A stretch of DNA of 64,000 bases from JANMCE01 sp031410595. GTDB lineage: Bacteria; Actinomycetota; Acidimicrobiia; Acidimicrobiales; Ilumatobacteraceae. The stretch lies in contig JANNZM010000104.1 in assembly GCA_031410595.1 (NCBI GenBank), forward strand, positions 124,001-188,000, in the 5' to 3' direction. Positions 36,688 through 44,978 of the stretch are shown one piece after another (the stretch's first letter is position 1; every line of letters starts with the position of its first letter). The notes below the pieces were generated by a model, which did not search any database, was not told the origin of the DNA, and worked only from the letters and a program-made list of their open reading frames with translations. Both the position numbers and the translations under genes were made by a program.

Positions 36688-38049
36688 TTATGCAGGTCCT
36701 TTGATGACTTGGATGAGGTCGGTCACTTGGTCGTAGACCTGGTGACGTTCTTTCATCAGTTTCTGCACTTTATCGACGGCATGAATCACCGTCGTGTGAT
36801 CGCGACCGCCGAAGTGACGGGCAATGGCAGGGAAGGACAGGTCGGTGAGCTCGCGGAAGACGTACATGCCGATCTGCCGGGCGATCACCAGTGGGCGCTG
36901 ACGGCTCTTACCGCATAACGCCTCGATTGAGAACCCGAAGAATTTGGCAATCGTTTCGAGCATGGCTTCCGGTGTCATGGCCCGTGGTTGGTGACCGGCG
37001 ACAATGTCACCCAGGAGGCGCTCGGCCAGGTTCACCGAGATCGCAACCCGGTTGAGACTGGCATATGCAGTGACGCGGATGAGGGCGCCTTCGAGTTCGC
37101 GGATGTTGTTGGTGATGTGGGTGGCGATGAACTCGAGTACGTCGGGCGCGACCGGGGCGGCATCCTGCTCGGCCTTGTTGCGCAAGATGGCGAGGCGGGT
37201 TTCAAGGTCGGGCGCCTGAATATCGGTGATGAGCCCCCACTTGAATCGGCCGCGCAACCGATCCTCAAGCGTTGGAATGGCGTCGGGCACCCGGTCAGAC
37301 GAAATGACGATCTGCTTGTTGGCTCCGTGCAGAGAGTTGAAGGTGTGGAAGAACTCCTCCTGGAGACCCTCTTTGCCTTCCATGAACTGGATGTCGTCGA
37401 TCAGCAGGACATCGACATCGCGGTAGCGACGCTTGAAGTCGGCGGTGGAGTTGGTGCGGATGGCGTCGACGTACTCGTTGAGGAACGTTTCGGTGGATAC
37501 GTACAGAACCTGGTGATGTACGTAGTTCTGATTGACGTAGTGGCCTATGGCGTGAAGAAGGTGGGTTTTGCCCAGCCCAGCGGCCCCGTAGATGAACAAC
37601 GGGTTGTAGCTGCGAGCCGGTGTTTCGGCCACCCGCAAGGCTGCGGCCAGGGCGAACTGGTTACTCGCGCCCTTTACGAACGTTTCGAACGTGTAGCGAG
37701 GATTCAAACCGGCAGCCTGGTTACGGCCGGTATCCACCACCTGGGTCGATGCGCCCTCAGCCACGACATGGGTGTCGTGGCTTGCGACCGACGCGCTGCG
37801 ATCCGCAGTAACAAGGAAGCGGAGGTCTATGTCGTCAGCCCCCGCCTCAGCGAGCGCATCGCGCACGAGGGCCAGGTAGCGGCTTTCGATACGGTCACGG
37901 ACATGGGCGCTGGGTACGGCCACGACGAGAACGTCGTCGTCGAAACCAATGGCGCGCACGTCCTGGAACGTGGAGAGCCAGACTGCCTCGGATACCTGCT
38001 CGCGCAAATGCACGCTCGCCGCTGTCCACAGGTCTTCGACCTCACTCAC
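36688..38049 (-). CDS. dnaA: Chromosomal replication initiator DnaA
   Basis: The 453-residue initiator has domain I (about residues 1-90, DLWTAASVHLREQVSEAVW), a short linker, and the AAA+ domain with Walker A GAAGLGKTHLLHAIG, Walker B DVLLIDDIQF and the box ILRNKAEQD. The C-terminal DNA-binding helix-turn-helix has the DnaA signature FGGRDHTTVIHAVDKV. The start GTG 38049 gives SEVEDLW, the normal N-terminus; a longer open frame upstream to 38718 crosses the divergent rpmH gene and is not real. DnaA boxes lie on both sides of the gene. Confidence 0.97.
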   Translation of the reverse strand: MSEVEDLWTAASVHLREQVSEAVWLSTFQDVRAIGFDDDVLVVAVPSAHVRDRIESRYLALVRDALAEAGADDIDLRFLVTADRSASVASHDTHVVAEGASTQVVDTGRNQAAGLNPRYTFETFVKGASNQFALAAALRVAETPARSYNPLFIYGAAGLGKTHLLHAIGHYVNQNYVHHQVLYVSTETFLNEYVDAIRTNSTADFKRRYRDVDVLLIDDIQFMEGKEGLQEEFFHTFNSLHGANKQIVISSDRVPDAIPTLEDRLRGRFKWGLITDIQAPDLETRLAILRNKAEQDAAPVAPDVLEFIATHITNNIRELEGALIRVTAYASLNRVAISVNLAERLLGDIVAGHQPRAMTPEAMLETIAKFFGFSIEALCGKSRQRPLVIARQIGMYVFRELTDLSFPAIARHFGGRDHTTVIHAVDKVQKLMKERHQVYDQVTDLIQVIKGPA

Positions 38050-38346
38050 CAGGCACGCTGCACATTTTGCTCGATCCCATCCACACGTACATCCACATGT
38101 TGTGGATAACTTGACTCGGAGCACGGCGCTCCGTGCTCGTTTGCGGAAGCCGAACCGTAGCAGTTTCCCTGTGGATATCGCGCAAAAAGCCGCTCCAGTT
38201 GTGATTCGCGTTGCGCGCGGCCTAGCCTTTCTCCGTTTCCCTCGGAGACGTCTTTCGGCGTGTCGCTGGGTAATCAACTTGTTGTGCAGGCGCGCCAGCC
38301 CAAACGCGGGCGGGCTCGTCGCCGCACCTGCATCGAGGAGGCACGG
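38050..38346. promoter_or_regulatory. dnaA-rpmH divergent region with DnaA boxes
   Basis: This region of about 300 bp holds a perfect reverse DnaA box TGTGGATAA (38101-38109, complement TTATCCACA) and a second, CTGTGGATA (38169-38177). Further ATCCACA cores lie at about 38078-38097. It probably carries the dnaA and rpmH promoters and may serve DnaA autoregulation or be part of a bipartite origin. No coding frame is supported in it. Confidence 0.7.
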
Positions 38347-38481
38347 ATGAAACGAACTTTTCAACCAAACAATCGCAAGCGATCGAAGAAACACGGGTTC
38401 CGTCACCGGATGTCCACCCGCGCCGGCCGGGCCATCTTGAAGGCCCGTCGGGCTAAGGGTCGTCTCCGGCTGTCGGCCTGA
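38347..38481 (+). CDS. rpmH: 50S ribosomal protein L34
   Basis: The 44-residue product MKRTFQPNNRKRSKKHGFRH... ending RAKGRLRLSA is a textbook L34. GAGGAGG lies seven bases before ATG 38347; the frame is open further upstream but without family sequence. The stop TGA (38479-38481) overlaps the inferred CTG start of rnpA. The rpmH-rnpA-yidD-yidC-jag-rsmG cluster is conserved in most bacteria. Confidence 0.98.
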   Translation: MKRTFQPNNRKRSKKHGFRHRMSTRAGRAILKARRAKGRLRLSA

Positions 38482-38804
38482 TCTGGTCAATTCAGGATCG
38501 CCGTGCGTTCGCCCAGCTGTCCACCACCACATCAAAGGCACGCGTCGGACCCATTTGGGTGCGTTGGGTGGCCGACCCGTCACAAATACCACCCAGAGTG
38601 GCATTTGCGATCGGCGTGGCGGTAGGCCCGGCTGTGGTGCGCAATCGGCTTCGCCGTCGGCTTCGTGCGATTCTGCGTGACGCCGACCTCCCAGGTGGGC
38701 TCTACCTGTTTGGGGCAACGCCAGCCGCGGCGGCGCTCAGCTTTCCCGAGTTGTATAGCACCATTTCCAAGATATCGATGCGCATTGGCGGGCCGACCGC
38801 ATGA
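38478..38804 (+). CDS. rnpA: Ribonuclease P protein component, apparent CTG start
   Basis: The protein of about 108 residues has the RnpA core (PPRVAFAIGVAVGPAVVRNRL and RRRLRAILRDADLPGG), including the RNR signature RNRLRRRLR, and the N-terminal helix DRRAFAQLSTTTSKARVG. In this frame the last upstream stop is at 38454-38456. No ATG, GTG or TTG occurs before GTG 38559, which would remove the N-terminal helix and first strand. CTG 38478 overlaps the rpmH stop in a CTGA junction and gives the expected N-terminus IWSIQDRRAF. I infer CTG (or ATC 38481) as the start. The stop overlaps yidD (ATGA). It partners the RNase P RNA in tRNA 5' processing. Confidence 0.85.
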   Translation: MIWSIQDRRAFAQLSTTTSKARVGPIWVRWVADPSQIPPRVAFAIGVAVGPAVVRNRLRRRLRAILRDADLPGGLYLFGATPAAAALSFPELYSTISKISMRIGGPTA

Positions 38805-39025
38805 CAAATGCACTGGTGGCGCTGGTGCGCTGGTACCAAAAGGCGCGAGACGGTCGCCCCTCCCCTTGTCGCTTCACGCCGTCATGTTCGAGTTACACCA
38901 TTGAAGCCCTGCAGACCCGTGGTGCGGTCCTAGGACTCGTGCTTGCGGCTCGTCGTCTCAGCCGGTGCCGTCCGCTTGGAGGACGTGGCTGGGATCCTGT
39001 TCCCCCGAAGAAAGCAACGCCATGA
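38801..39025 (+). CDS. yidD: Membrane protein insertion efficiency factor YidD
   Basis: The 74-residue YidD has the family core SPCRFTPSCSSYTIEAL and RCRPLGGRGWDPVP with its conserved cysteines. It assists YidC-dependent insertion at the membrane. Its start and stop both overlap neighbours by ATGA junctions (rnpA and yidC), so the four genes are translated as a chain. Confidence 0.95.
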   Translation: MTNALVALVRWYQKARDGRPSPCRFTPSCSSYTIEALQTRGAVLGLVLAARRLSRCRPLGGRGWDPVPPKKATP

Positions 39026-40092
39026 TCGCAACTTCCTTTATCGACAAAGTCCTCGCCCCGTTCATCAATGTCGTCGCCAAGATTTTGGCGGCGGTGTACG
39101 GCGTGACCCACAACTATGCGCTGTCTATCGCTCTTGTGACGCTCGTAATGATGTTGGTGCTCCTGCCACTGACGCTGAAGAGCACGAAGTCGATGCTCGA
39201 GATGCAAAAGGTCCAGCCGCTGATCAAACAGATCCAGCAGGACTTCAAGAACGACGTCGCCGGTCGCAACGAAGCCATGATGGCGCTCTACAAGGAGCAC
39301 AAAATCAACCCGGCCGGCGGCTGCCTGCCGATGCTCCTCCAGATGCCGTTCTTCATGACCATGTGGCGGGTGCTGTTTGGTCTCACCCGACCATGCGCCG
39401 CCAACGGCCTCAACGGCGCCGAGAAGTGTGAACCGGGCACCTTCCTGCCCAAGTACCTGGACCACGCGTCGGAGCTCTACAAGTCTCTCCTCCACAAGAA
39501 GCAGATGCTTTCTGTGGGTCTCGATCTTTCTGAGAAGGCCTACCGCATCATTCAGCAGAACGTCGTGCGCGGCCTCCCCTACCTCGCCCTTGTGATCATT
39601 GTTGGTTTGCTGAGCTACTTCCAGCAGCGTCAGATGACGGCTCGTCAGAGCAGCGCTTCGGTCAATCCGCAACAGCAGATGATCATGAACCTGATGCCGA
39701 TTTTCTTCGGGTTCATCTCGCTGACGTTTGCTTCGGGTCTCATCATCTACTTCCTTGTCCAGAACATCTTCCGCATCGCCCAGAACGCCTATATCACACG
39801 CAAGTTCTACGGCGACACCGATGACGCCGGTGAACCGGAGGCCCCCGAGGCGCTGCGCAAACCGAAGCCGAAGGGTCCACAGGCTGTGATCGACACCTCC
39901 GAGACCACCCCTGCGCGACCGAAGCCGAAGGTGAACAACGCGACGCCGCCGAAAGCGATGACGCCGCCGAAGGCCAAGCCTACACCGGTAACGAAGCAGA
40001 AACCGGCCGCATCAACACCCGGCGCTCGCCCCAAGCCGCCGGTGAAGGACCAAGGATCTCGCCCGGCGCGCCCGCTGCCGAAAAAGAAGTAA
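39022..40092 (+). CDS. yidC: Membrane protein insertase YidC
   Basis: The 356-residue insertase is of the short (Oxa1-like) type without the large periplasmic domain. Its first hydrophobic segment (NYALSIALVTLVMMLVLLPL) is followed by the cytosolic hairpin (KSTKSMLEMQKVQPLIKQIQ, KEHKINPAGGCLPMLLQMPF) and the later helices (LPYLALVIIVGLLSYF, MPIFFGFISLTFASGLIIYF). A Lys/Pro-rich tail of about 90 residues probably binds ribosomes or RNA. It starts at ATG 39022 overlapping the yidD stop. Confidence 0.95.
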   Translation: MIATSFIDKVLAPFINVVAKILAAVYGVTHNYALSIALVTLVMMLVLLPLTLKSTKSMLEMQKVQPLIKQIQQDFKNDVAGRNEAMMALYKEHKINPAGGCLPMLLQMPFFMTMWRVLFGLTRPCAANGLNGAEKCEPGTFLPKYLDHASELYKSLLHKKQMLSVGLDLSEKAYRIIQQNVVRGLPYLALVIIVGLLSYFQQRQMTARQSSASVNPQQQMIMNLMPIFFGFISLTFASGLIIYFLVQNIFRIAQNAYITRKFYGDTDDAGEPEAPEALRKPKPKGPQAVIDTSETTPARPKPKVNNATPPKAMTPPKAKPTPVTKQKPAASTPGARPKPPVKDQGSRPARPLPKKK

Positions 40093-40117
40093 CTCCACCA
40101 ACGAAAGAGATTTGCTC

Positions 40118-40921
40118 ATGGAATGGGTAGAAACCACCGGCCGCACTATCGATGAGGCCAAGGGCCTCGCACTCGATCAACTCGGCGTCGCGGAAGATGA
40201 AGCCGAATTCGAGATTCTGGACGAACCGAAGGCTGGTCTGTTCGGTCGTATGCGTGGCGAGGCCCGTGTTCGGGGCCGGGTACGCCCCGTACAGCCTCGG
40301 CAGAAGGCTGAACGCCGCGAACGCCGCCCAAAGGGTGCCAAAGAGGAGGCGCCGGCAACGGACGCCGTCGCCGTAGCACCCAGCTCGACCAAAACTTCCC
40401 GCGCCCCCCGCGCCCCAAAAGCCCCGAAGGAACCCGCCATGAACGGTAGCGCCCCCACCAATGGGTCTGAAGCCGACTCAGCCGCGGCGTTCCTGTCCGG
40501 ATTGGCGACAGCCTTCGGATATGACAGCACCACCGAAACCGTCAACGGTGAAGGCGGTGACGTCGAGGTTCGTCTGCAGGGTGCAGAACTCGGACCACTG
40601 ATCGGGCCCCGTGGGCAGACCCTGCAGGCGGTGCAGGAACTCACTCGTTTGGTGGCGCAGCCCTACGGCCGTGAGCGCCAGGGCCGTTTGCACGTCGATA
40701 TCGGCGGCTACCGCGAGCGTCGCCGCGAAGCATTGGCTCGTTTCACGACCCAAGTTGCCGACGAAGTCCGAACGACTGGACAGAGTCGAATGCTGGAACC
40801 GATGAGTGCCCCGGATCGCAAGGTCGTCCATGACACAGCCGCCACCATCGATGGCGTCACCAGCCGATCCGAGGGTGAGGATCCCCAGCGTCGGGTCGTG
40901 CTCGATCCCGACAATGGCTGA
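40118..40921 (+). CDS. jag: Jag/KhpB-like RNA-binding protein
   Basis: The 267-residue protein has a Jag-N domain (residues 1-50, GRTIDEAKGLALDQLGV), a low-complexity Lys/Ala/Pro linker (50-120), a KH domain (about 125-185, LIGPRGQTLQAVQELTRL) and an R3H domain (about 190-250, GRLHVDIGGYRERRREAL, then LEPMSAPDRKVVHD). It binds RNA, probably with KhpA, and affects cell division and envelope homeostasis in other species. The start is ATG 40118 with GAAAGAGA upstream. Its end overlaps the rsmG start by eight bases. Confidence 0.93.
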   Translation: MEWVETTGRTIDEAKGLALDQLGVAEDEAEFEILDEPKAGLFGRMRGEARVRGRVRPVQPRQKAERRERRPKGAKEEAPATDAVAVAPSSTKTSRAPRAPKAPKEPAMNGSAPTNGSEADSAAAFLSGLATAFGYDSTTETVNGEGGDVEVRLQGAELGPLIGPRGQTLQAVQELTRLVAQPYGRERQGRLHVDIGGYRERRREALARFTTQVADEVRTTGQSRMLEPMSAPDRKVVHDTAATIDGVTSRSEGEDPQRRVVLDPDNG

Positions 40922-41456
40922 CGACAACCTCCTGATCGAGGTCTTGCAGGAAAGCCACCGGTTTGGTGCGCTGGGCGAGACTCCCGAGGTTGCGATAGCG
41001 CATTCGGAACGCTTTTTGGCCGCCCTCGGGGCGGCCAGTTCCGTTTTGGATCTCGGTTCGGGCGGCGGCGTTCCCGGATTGGTGCTGGCCGTACGGAGAC
41101 CGGACCTTCGGGTGGTGCTCCTGGATCGTCGGACGGCCCGCACCGATCTACTCCGCCGCCTGATCCACCGATTGGGTATCACTGATCGGGTGACGGTCCT
41201 GGCTGGTGAAGCTGCGGTATTTGGCAAACAGGATCAGTACAGAGGAGCGTTCGATGCGGTCGTCTGTCGCAGTTTTGGAACACCAGCGGTCACGACACGC
41301 ATGGCCGGCCCATTTCTGGGTAGTGGTGGTCGGTTGATCGTGAGTGAACCGCCAGACTCCCCCGGACGATGGACGACCGACGAGGTCACTCGAAGCGGAT
41401 TCGTCGCCTGTAACAGCCTGGACGGTTTGCAGGTCCTGCAACGCTGCTCTCGCTGA
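40914..41456 (+). CDS. rsmG: 16S rRNA (guanine527-N7)-methyltransferase RsmG
   Basis: The 180-residue SAM methyltransferase has motif I as VLDLGSGGGVPGLVLA, the RsmG motif VLLDRRTARTDLLRRLI and the catalytic-region CRSFGTPAVTTRMAGPFL. It methylates G527 of 16S rRNA; loss gives low-level streptomycin resistance in other bacteria. It is a little shorter than the usual 200-220 residues, mainly at the N-terminus. The rsmG-parA order with parS sites between is conserved. Confidence 0.93.
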   Translation: MADDNLLIEVLQESHRFGALGETPEVAIAHSERFLAALGAASSVLDLGSGGGVPGLVLAVRRPDLRVVLLDRRTARTDLLRRLIHRLGITDRVTVLAGEAAVFGKQDQYRGAFDAVVCRSFGTPAVTTRMAGPFLGSGGRLIVSEPPDSPGRWTTDEVTRSGFVACNSLDGLQVLQRCSR

Positions 41457-41476
41457 GATGTCAAACTGTTCTTTCG

Positions 41477-41492
41477 AGTTCCACGTGGAACC
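41477..41492. promoter_or_regulatory. parS-like site 1
   Basis: AGTTCCACGTGGAACC is a near-perfect palindrome that matches 12 of 16 bases of the parS consensus TGTTTCACGTGAAACA. It lies between rsmG and parA, where ParB-binding sites are expected. Confidence 0.65.
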
Positions 41493-41568
41493 GATGCAGC
41501 AGATGCTGCGTCCTCCCGTCGCCCTGAGGCCAAAATGTCCTCCGAAAAGGCCAAAACTGTCGACGTCT

Positions 41569-41584
41569 TGTTCCACGTGAAACA
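41569..41584. promoter_or_regulatory. parS site 2
   Basis: TGTTCCACGTGAAACA differs from the consensus parS at one base. It lies about 90 bp from the other parS-like site and 118 bp before parA. Confidence 0.9.
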
Positions 41585-41701
41585 CGCAGTCGAGGACCGA
41601 GAGCGACAATGCTTGACCTTGGTTGCTCACCGCGTCACTATGGGCGGGTTGCCGAAGGTCGTTGGAGTATCGGACCCCACCTTTCCGGCGTAAGGAGTCT
41701 C

Positions 41702-42682
41702 ATGTCTTCTCCGCAGGTCCCGTCTGACCATGGCATTGTGGGACCTTTCGTGCATCAAACCCCTGGTGAGCAGCAGCATGAGCGCGTTTCTGGCGTCATG
41801 GATGCGTTGCCGGACCAGGGGGCGGCATCCGGTGACGGGAGTTCGCCCGCCGGTCCAGTTGATCCGCAGGCCCCTCAGCCGTTCGGGGCCCCTCAATATG
41901 CGTCGGCCCGCCCCGTCCCGCGGGTGCTTGCCGTTGCGAACCAGAAAGGCGGCGTGGGCAAGACCACCACCGCCGTCAATCTTGGCGCCAGCCTTGCGGA
42001 CCTCGGTTTCCGGACCCTTGTGGTGGACCTGGATCCCCAGGGCAACGCCAGTACAGGCCTTGGTATCAACGCCCGCGATGTTGCCAGCTCCATCTACGAC
42101 GTCCTGCTCAACGACGCGTCGATGGAGGACACCATCGAGCCCACATCATTGAAGAATTTGTTCGTCGCCCCAGCAAATCTTGATTTGGCTGGTGCCGAGA
42201 TCGAACTGGTTGCCGCTTTCAGTCGCGAAATGAGACTCAAGCGGGCCATCGATTCGGTTCAAGCCGACTACGACTTTGTGCTCATTGACTGTCCGCCGTC
42301 GTTGGGCCTGCTAACGATCAATGCCTTTGCTGCGGCCAGCGAAGTGCTGGTACCGATTCAGTGCGAGTACTACGCATTGGAAGGTCTGGGGCAGCTCATT
42401 CGGAACGTTGAATTGGTGCGCAAGAGTCTGAACCCCACTCTTGAGCTCACCACCCTCATCTTGACCATGTATGACGCCCGGACGAAGCTGGCGGACCAGG
42501 TGGTGGACGAGGTGCAGGCCCACTTTGGGAACAAGGTGTGTCGTCAGATTGTGCCTCGCAACGTTCGACTGTCGGAGGCCCCATCGTTTGGGCAACCCAT
42601 CATTGTGTTTGACCCCCTTTCGCGGGGCGCACAGGCGTATCAGGCACTAGCACTGGAGGTAAGCGGTGGAACAGCGGCGTAG
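41702..42682 (+). CDS. parA: Chromosome partitioning ATPase ParA
   Basis: The 326-residue ParA/Soj ATPase has the deviant Walker A KGGVGKTTTAVNL (near residue 81), Walker A' VVDLDPQGNASTGLG and Walker B FVLIDCPPSLGLL. An N-terminal tail of about 70 residues is Pro/Gln-rich and poorly conserved. It moves the ParB-parS complex during segregation. The start is ATG 41702, with TAAGGAG four bases upstream; the frame is open to 41609. It overlaps parB by 17 bases. Confidence 0.96.
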   Translation: MSSPQVPSDHGIVGPFVHQTPGEQQHERVSGVMDALPDQGAASGDGSSPAGPVDPQAPQPFGAPQYASARPVPRVLAVANQKGGVGKTTTAVNLGASLADLGFRTLVVDLDPQGNASTGLGINARDVASSIYDVLLNDASMEDTIEPTSLKNLFVAPANLDLAGAEIELVAAFSREMRLKRAIDSVQADYDFVLIDCPPSLGLLTINAFAAASEVLVPIQCEYYALEGLGQLIRNVELVRKSLNPTLELTTLILTMYDARTKLADQVVDEVQAHFGNKVCRQIVPRNVRLSEAPSFGQPIIVFDPLSRGAQAYQALALEVSGGTAA

Positions 42683-43601
42683 CGGTTTAGGCAAGGGTTT
42701 GGCGGCGCTGCTGCCAACCGAGAATGTCGGAACGGTGGGGGAGTCACCCACAACCGGGGCCTATCTCCGCGAAGTGCCCGTGGGGAACATCTCGCCCAAC
42801 CCGAACCAGCCTCGCGGCCGTTTCGATGAAGAAGGCTTGGTGGAGCTTGCCCACTCCATTCGTGAGCTAGGTGTTCTGCAGCCGATCCTTGTCCGTCCTA
42901 TGTCGGACGGTCAGTTCCAGCTCATTGCCGGTGAACGCCGATGGCGTGCGGCGAAACGTTGCGGTCTCGACAGCATTCCGTGTGTTGTGCGTACCACCGA
43001 CGACGTTGCCTCGGTGGAGCAGGCGCTGGTGGAGAACCTGCACCGCCAGGACCTCACCGCGCTGGAGGAAGCAGCGGCTTACTTGCAACTCATCGAGGAG
43101 TTCCGTCTTACCCACGAGGAACTCGCGAGAAAGGTAGCCAAAAGTCGGGCTGCTATTTCGAACACGCTACGTCTGCTGCAACTGCCCGCGTCCATTCAGC
43201 ACCTGCTATCAGACGGACGGATCAGTGCGGGGCACGCCCGTGCGCTGCTCGGGACGCCGGACCGATCGTTCCAGGAGGCCCTGGCCCACCGGATCGTCGA
43301 GGAGGGCTTGTCGGTTCGCTCGGTCGAAGAACTCATCCGCCGTCCTCAACAACCGGTTGAGGCAGCACCGTCAGAGCACCACTCGCGGGCCCACGACGGT
43401 CCGACCCGCCATTTGCGACCGCCGGGGCTTTTGGAGCTGGAGGAACTGTTGAGCGAGCATCTCGACACGCGCGTGAGTGTTTCGATGGGTGGAAAGCGCG
43501 GAAAGATGGTCATTGAGTTCGCCACGCTGGAAGACCTCGAGCGCATCTACAGAGTTATGACCGAACCACAGGCCTCCGATGGGGCCCAACGCTCAGGTTG
43601 A
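42666..43601 (+). CDS. parB: Chromosome partitioning CTPase/DNA-binding protein ParB
   Basis: The 311-residue ParB begins RSGLGKGLAALLP and has the CTPase boxes (ISPNPNQPRGRF, GERRWRAAKRCGLDSIPC, and ENLHRQDLTALEEAAAYL), the helix-turn-helix LARKVAKSRAAISNTLRLL and the C-terminal dimer domain. It loads at parS and spreads as a CTP-dependent clamp. It starts at GTG 42666 inside the end of parA. Confidence 0.96.
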   Translation: MEQRRSGLGKGLAALLPTENVGTVGESPTTGAYLREVPVGNISPNPNQPRGRFDEEGLVELAHSIRELGVLQPILVRPMSDGQFQLIAGERRWRAAKRCGLDSIPCVVRTTDDVASVEQALVENLHRQDLTALEEAAAYLQLIEEFRLTHEELARKVAKSRAAISNTLRLLQLPASIQHLLSDGRISAGHARALLGTPDRSFQEALAHRIVEEGLSVRSVEELIRRPQQPVEAAPSEHHSRAHDGPTRHLRPPGLLELEELLSEHLDTRVSVSMGGKRGKMVIEFATLEDLERIYRVMTEPQASDGAQRSG

Positions 43602-43640
43602 GCGTCCTCACAGGCTGTGGATATCGCTGTTGACAAACTC

Positions 43641-44597
43641 TCAGTCGAGGGTTTGGAGCAGCCACGAACACAGGCCCATGGCCAGCGCGGACGCCGCACT
43701 GGGCACCATACGCTGGTCGAGCTCGTCAAGCTGGTACACCACGGCGGGCATGCGGGTCTCGCGCAGGATGGGGAGCCGCATGCCGCGTCGGTCTCCACAC
43801 GTCAGCATGGGGGCCTCGCGGAGCGCCGTCTGCACCCGTTCGGCCAGGTTGCGACCCCGGATCGACTCGAAGCCCTCTGTGGCGTAGTAGGAGATCATGG
43901 GGGGAGTGCCGCCGGTGAGGCCGAGATAGGCGACGGCACCGAAGCGGTTGGCCTCGCGGGCCTGCTCGGAGGCATCGGGGAGGTCGAGGGTGAGCACTTC
44001 GGCGCCGGTTTGGCGTAGCGTGCGGCTGACGGCCCGGGCGAGCTGGTGGAACGAGCCGAGGTTGCCTATGGCAAGACGGTTCCCATCGAGCGATGTAAAT
44101 CCTGCGCTCCGGGAGGCTTCGTCCTCGCGGATCTCGGTGATGGAAGGGCCGTCATGGCGCTTTGCCGACAGACGGCGCAGGGCTCGATACGTAGAGTGGC
44201 CGCAAATGCCATCCATGGGCGTAAGTCCGACATTGAGTTGGAAGTCTTTGACGGCTTGAGCTGTCTCGTTCCCGAAAATGCCGTCGACCCGACCAGCATC
44301 AAAGCCGAGCTGGCCGAGCCGCCGCTGGAGGTCGGCCACGTCGTCGCCCCGAAGATTCGGGGCGCGCAAGTAGAGGTGCCGGTCACCGAGGCGCCAACTG
44401 GCTTCCACCAGCACGGTCCAGGTCATGTCATCACAGATGCCATGGGATATGAGCCCCCGCGCCTGTTGGAAGGCGCAGACCGCTGCCTGGGTCGACACGC
44501 CATACACGCCTGGATCAGTTCCTGCTGGTTGAAATCCGGCGGCGCCGAGCCTTCGCTGAAGGTCTCGGACGGCCTCGCCGGTCGTGCCAGGGATCAG
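43641..44597 (-). CDS. cwlM: CwlM-like peptidoglycan-binding amidase homolog, apparent CTG start
   Basis: The 318-residue protein has two peptidoglycan-binding repeats (EAVRDLQRRLGAAGF, then GVSTQAAVCAFQQARGL; DDVADLQRRLGQLGFDAGRV, then GNETAQAVKDFQLNVGL) and an amidase_3-like domain (about 150-318). CwlM in mycobacteria regulates MurA rather than cutting peptidoglycan; activity here is unknown. The first repeat extends upstream of the only conventional start (GTG 44507). CTG 44597, which overlaps the trxA stop in a CTGA junction, gives a complete N-terminus IPGTTGEAVRDLQ, so I use it. The neighbours trxA, trxB and parB match the mycobacterial order. Confidence 0.85.
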   Translation of the reverse strand: MIPGTTGEAVRDLQRRLGAAGFQPAGTDPGVYGVSTQAAVCAFQQARGLISHGICDDMTWTVLVEASWRLGDRHLYLRAPNLRGDDVADLQRRLGQLGFDAGRVDGIFGNETAQAVKDFQLNVGLTPMDGICGHSTYRALRRLSAKRHDGPSITEIREDEASRSAGFTSLDGNRLAIGNLGSFHQLARAVSRTLRQTGAEVLTLDLPDASEQAREANRFGAVAYLGLTGGTPPMISYYATEGFESIRGRNLAERVQTALREAPMLTCGDRRGMRLPILRETRMPAVVYQLDELDQRMVPSAASALAMGLCSWLLQTLD

Positions 44598-44932
44598 TGG
44601 GAGGTGCCCAAGAATTCCGAAAGCTCCTGCAGCATTTGGCCCTTGCCCTTGGCCCCGACCATTCGCTTGGCCAAGGTGCCGTTCTGGAACACCAAAAGCG
44701 TAGGAATGCTTTGGACTCCGAAGCGCATGCCCATCTCGGGGTTCTCATCAACGTTGAGCTTGGCGACGGTGATGCTGTCGGCGTGCTCTGCGGCAATTTC
44801 ACCCAGGATGGGGGCGATCATTTTGCAGGGTCCACACCAGTCGGCCCAGAAGTCGACAATGATCGGCTTGTCCGAAGCCTGAATGGTTTCGTCGAACGTT
44901 GCGTCGGTGAGGTTTACAATTCCTGCGGCCAC
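44594..44932 (-). CDS. trxA: Thioredoxin
   Basis: The 112-residue thioredoxin has the active site FWADWCGPCKM and cis-Pro in SIPTLLVFQNG. It is reduced by the thioredoxin reductase encoded just upstream and serves as a general cytosolic disulfide reductant. GTG 44932 is chosen because AAAGGA lies seven bases upstream; an ATG at 44959 would place the gene start inside the ribosome site. Its stop overlaps the cwlM start. Confidence 0.96.
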   Translation of the reverse strand: MAAGIVNLTDATFDETIQASDKPIIVDFWADWCGPCKMIAPILGEIAAEHADSITVAKLNVDENPEMGMRFGVQSIPTLLVFQNGTLAKRMVGAKGKGQMLQELSEFLGTSH

Positions 44933-44978
44933 GATGGGGTCCTTTCGAGATGGAGTCACAGCGTACCGGCGGAATGCC

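Noticed and set aside
36988..38109. Plus-strand open frame of 373 codons
   Set aside because: It lies wholly opposite dnaA, has no recognisable domains and mirrors dnaA codon bias.
38110..38718. Extension of the dnaA frame to a 676-residue product
   Set aside because: It would cross the divergent rpmH and rnpA genes; the DnaA domain I start at GTG 38049 is normal.
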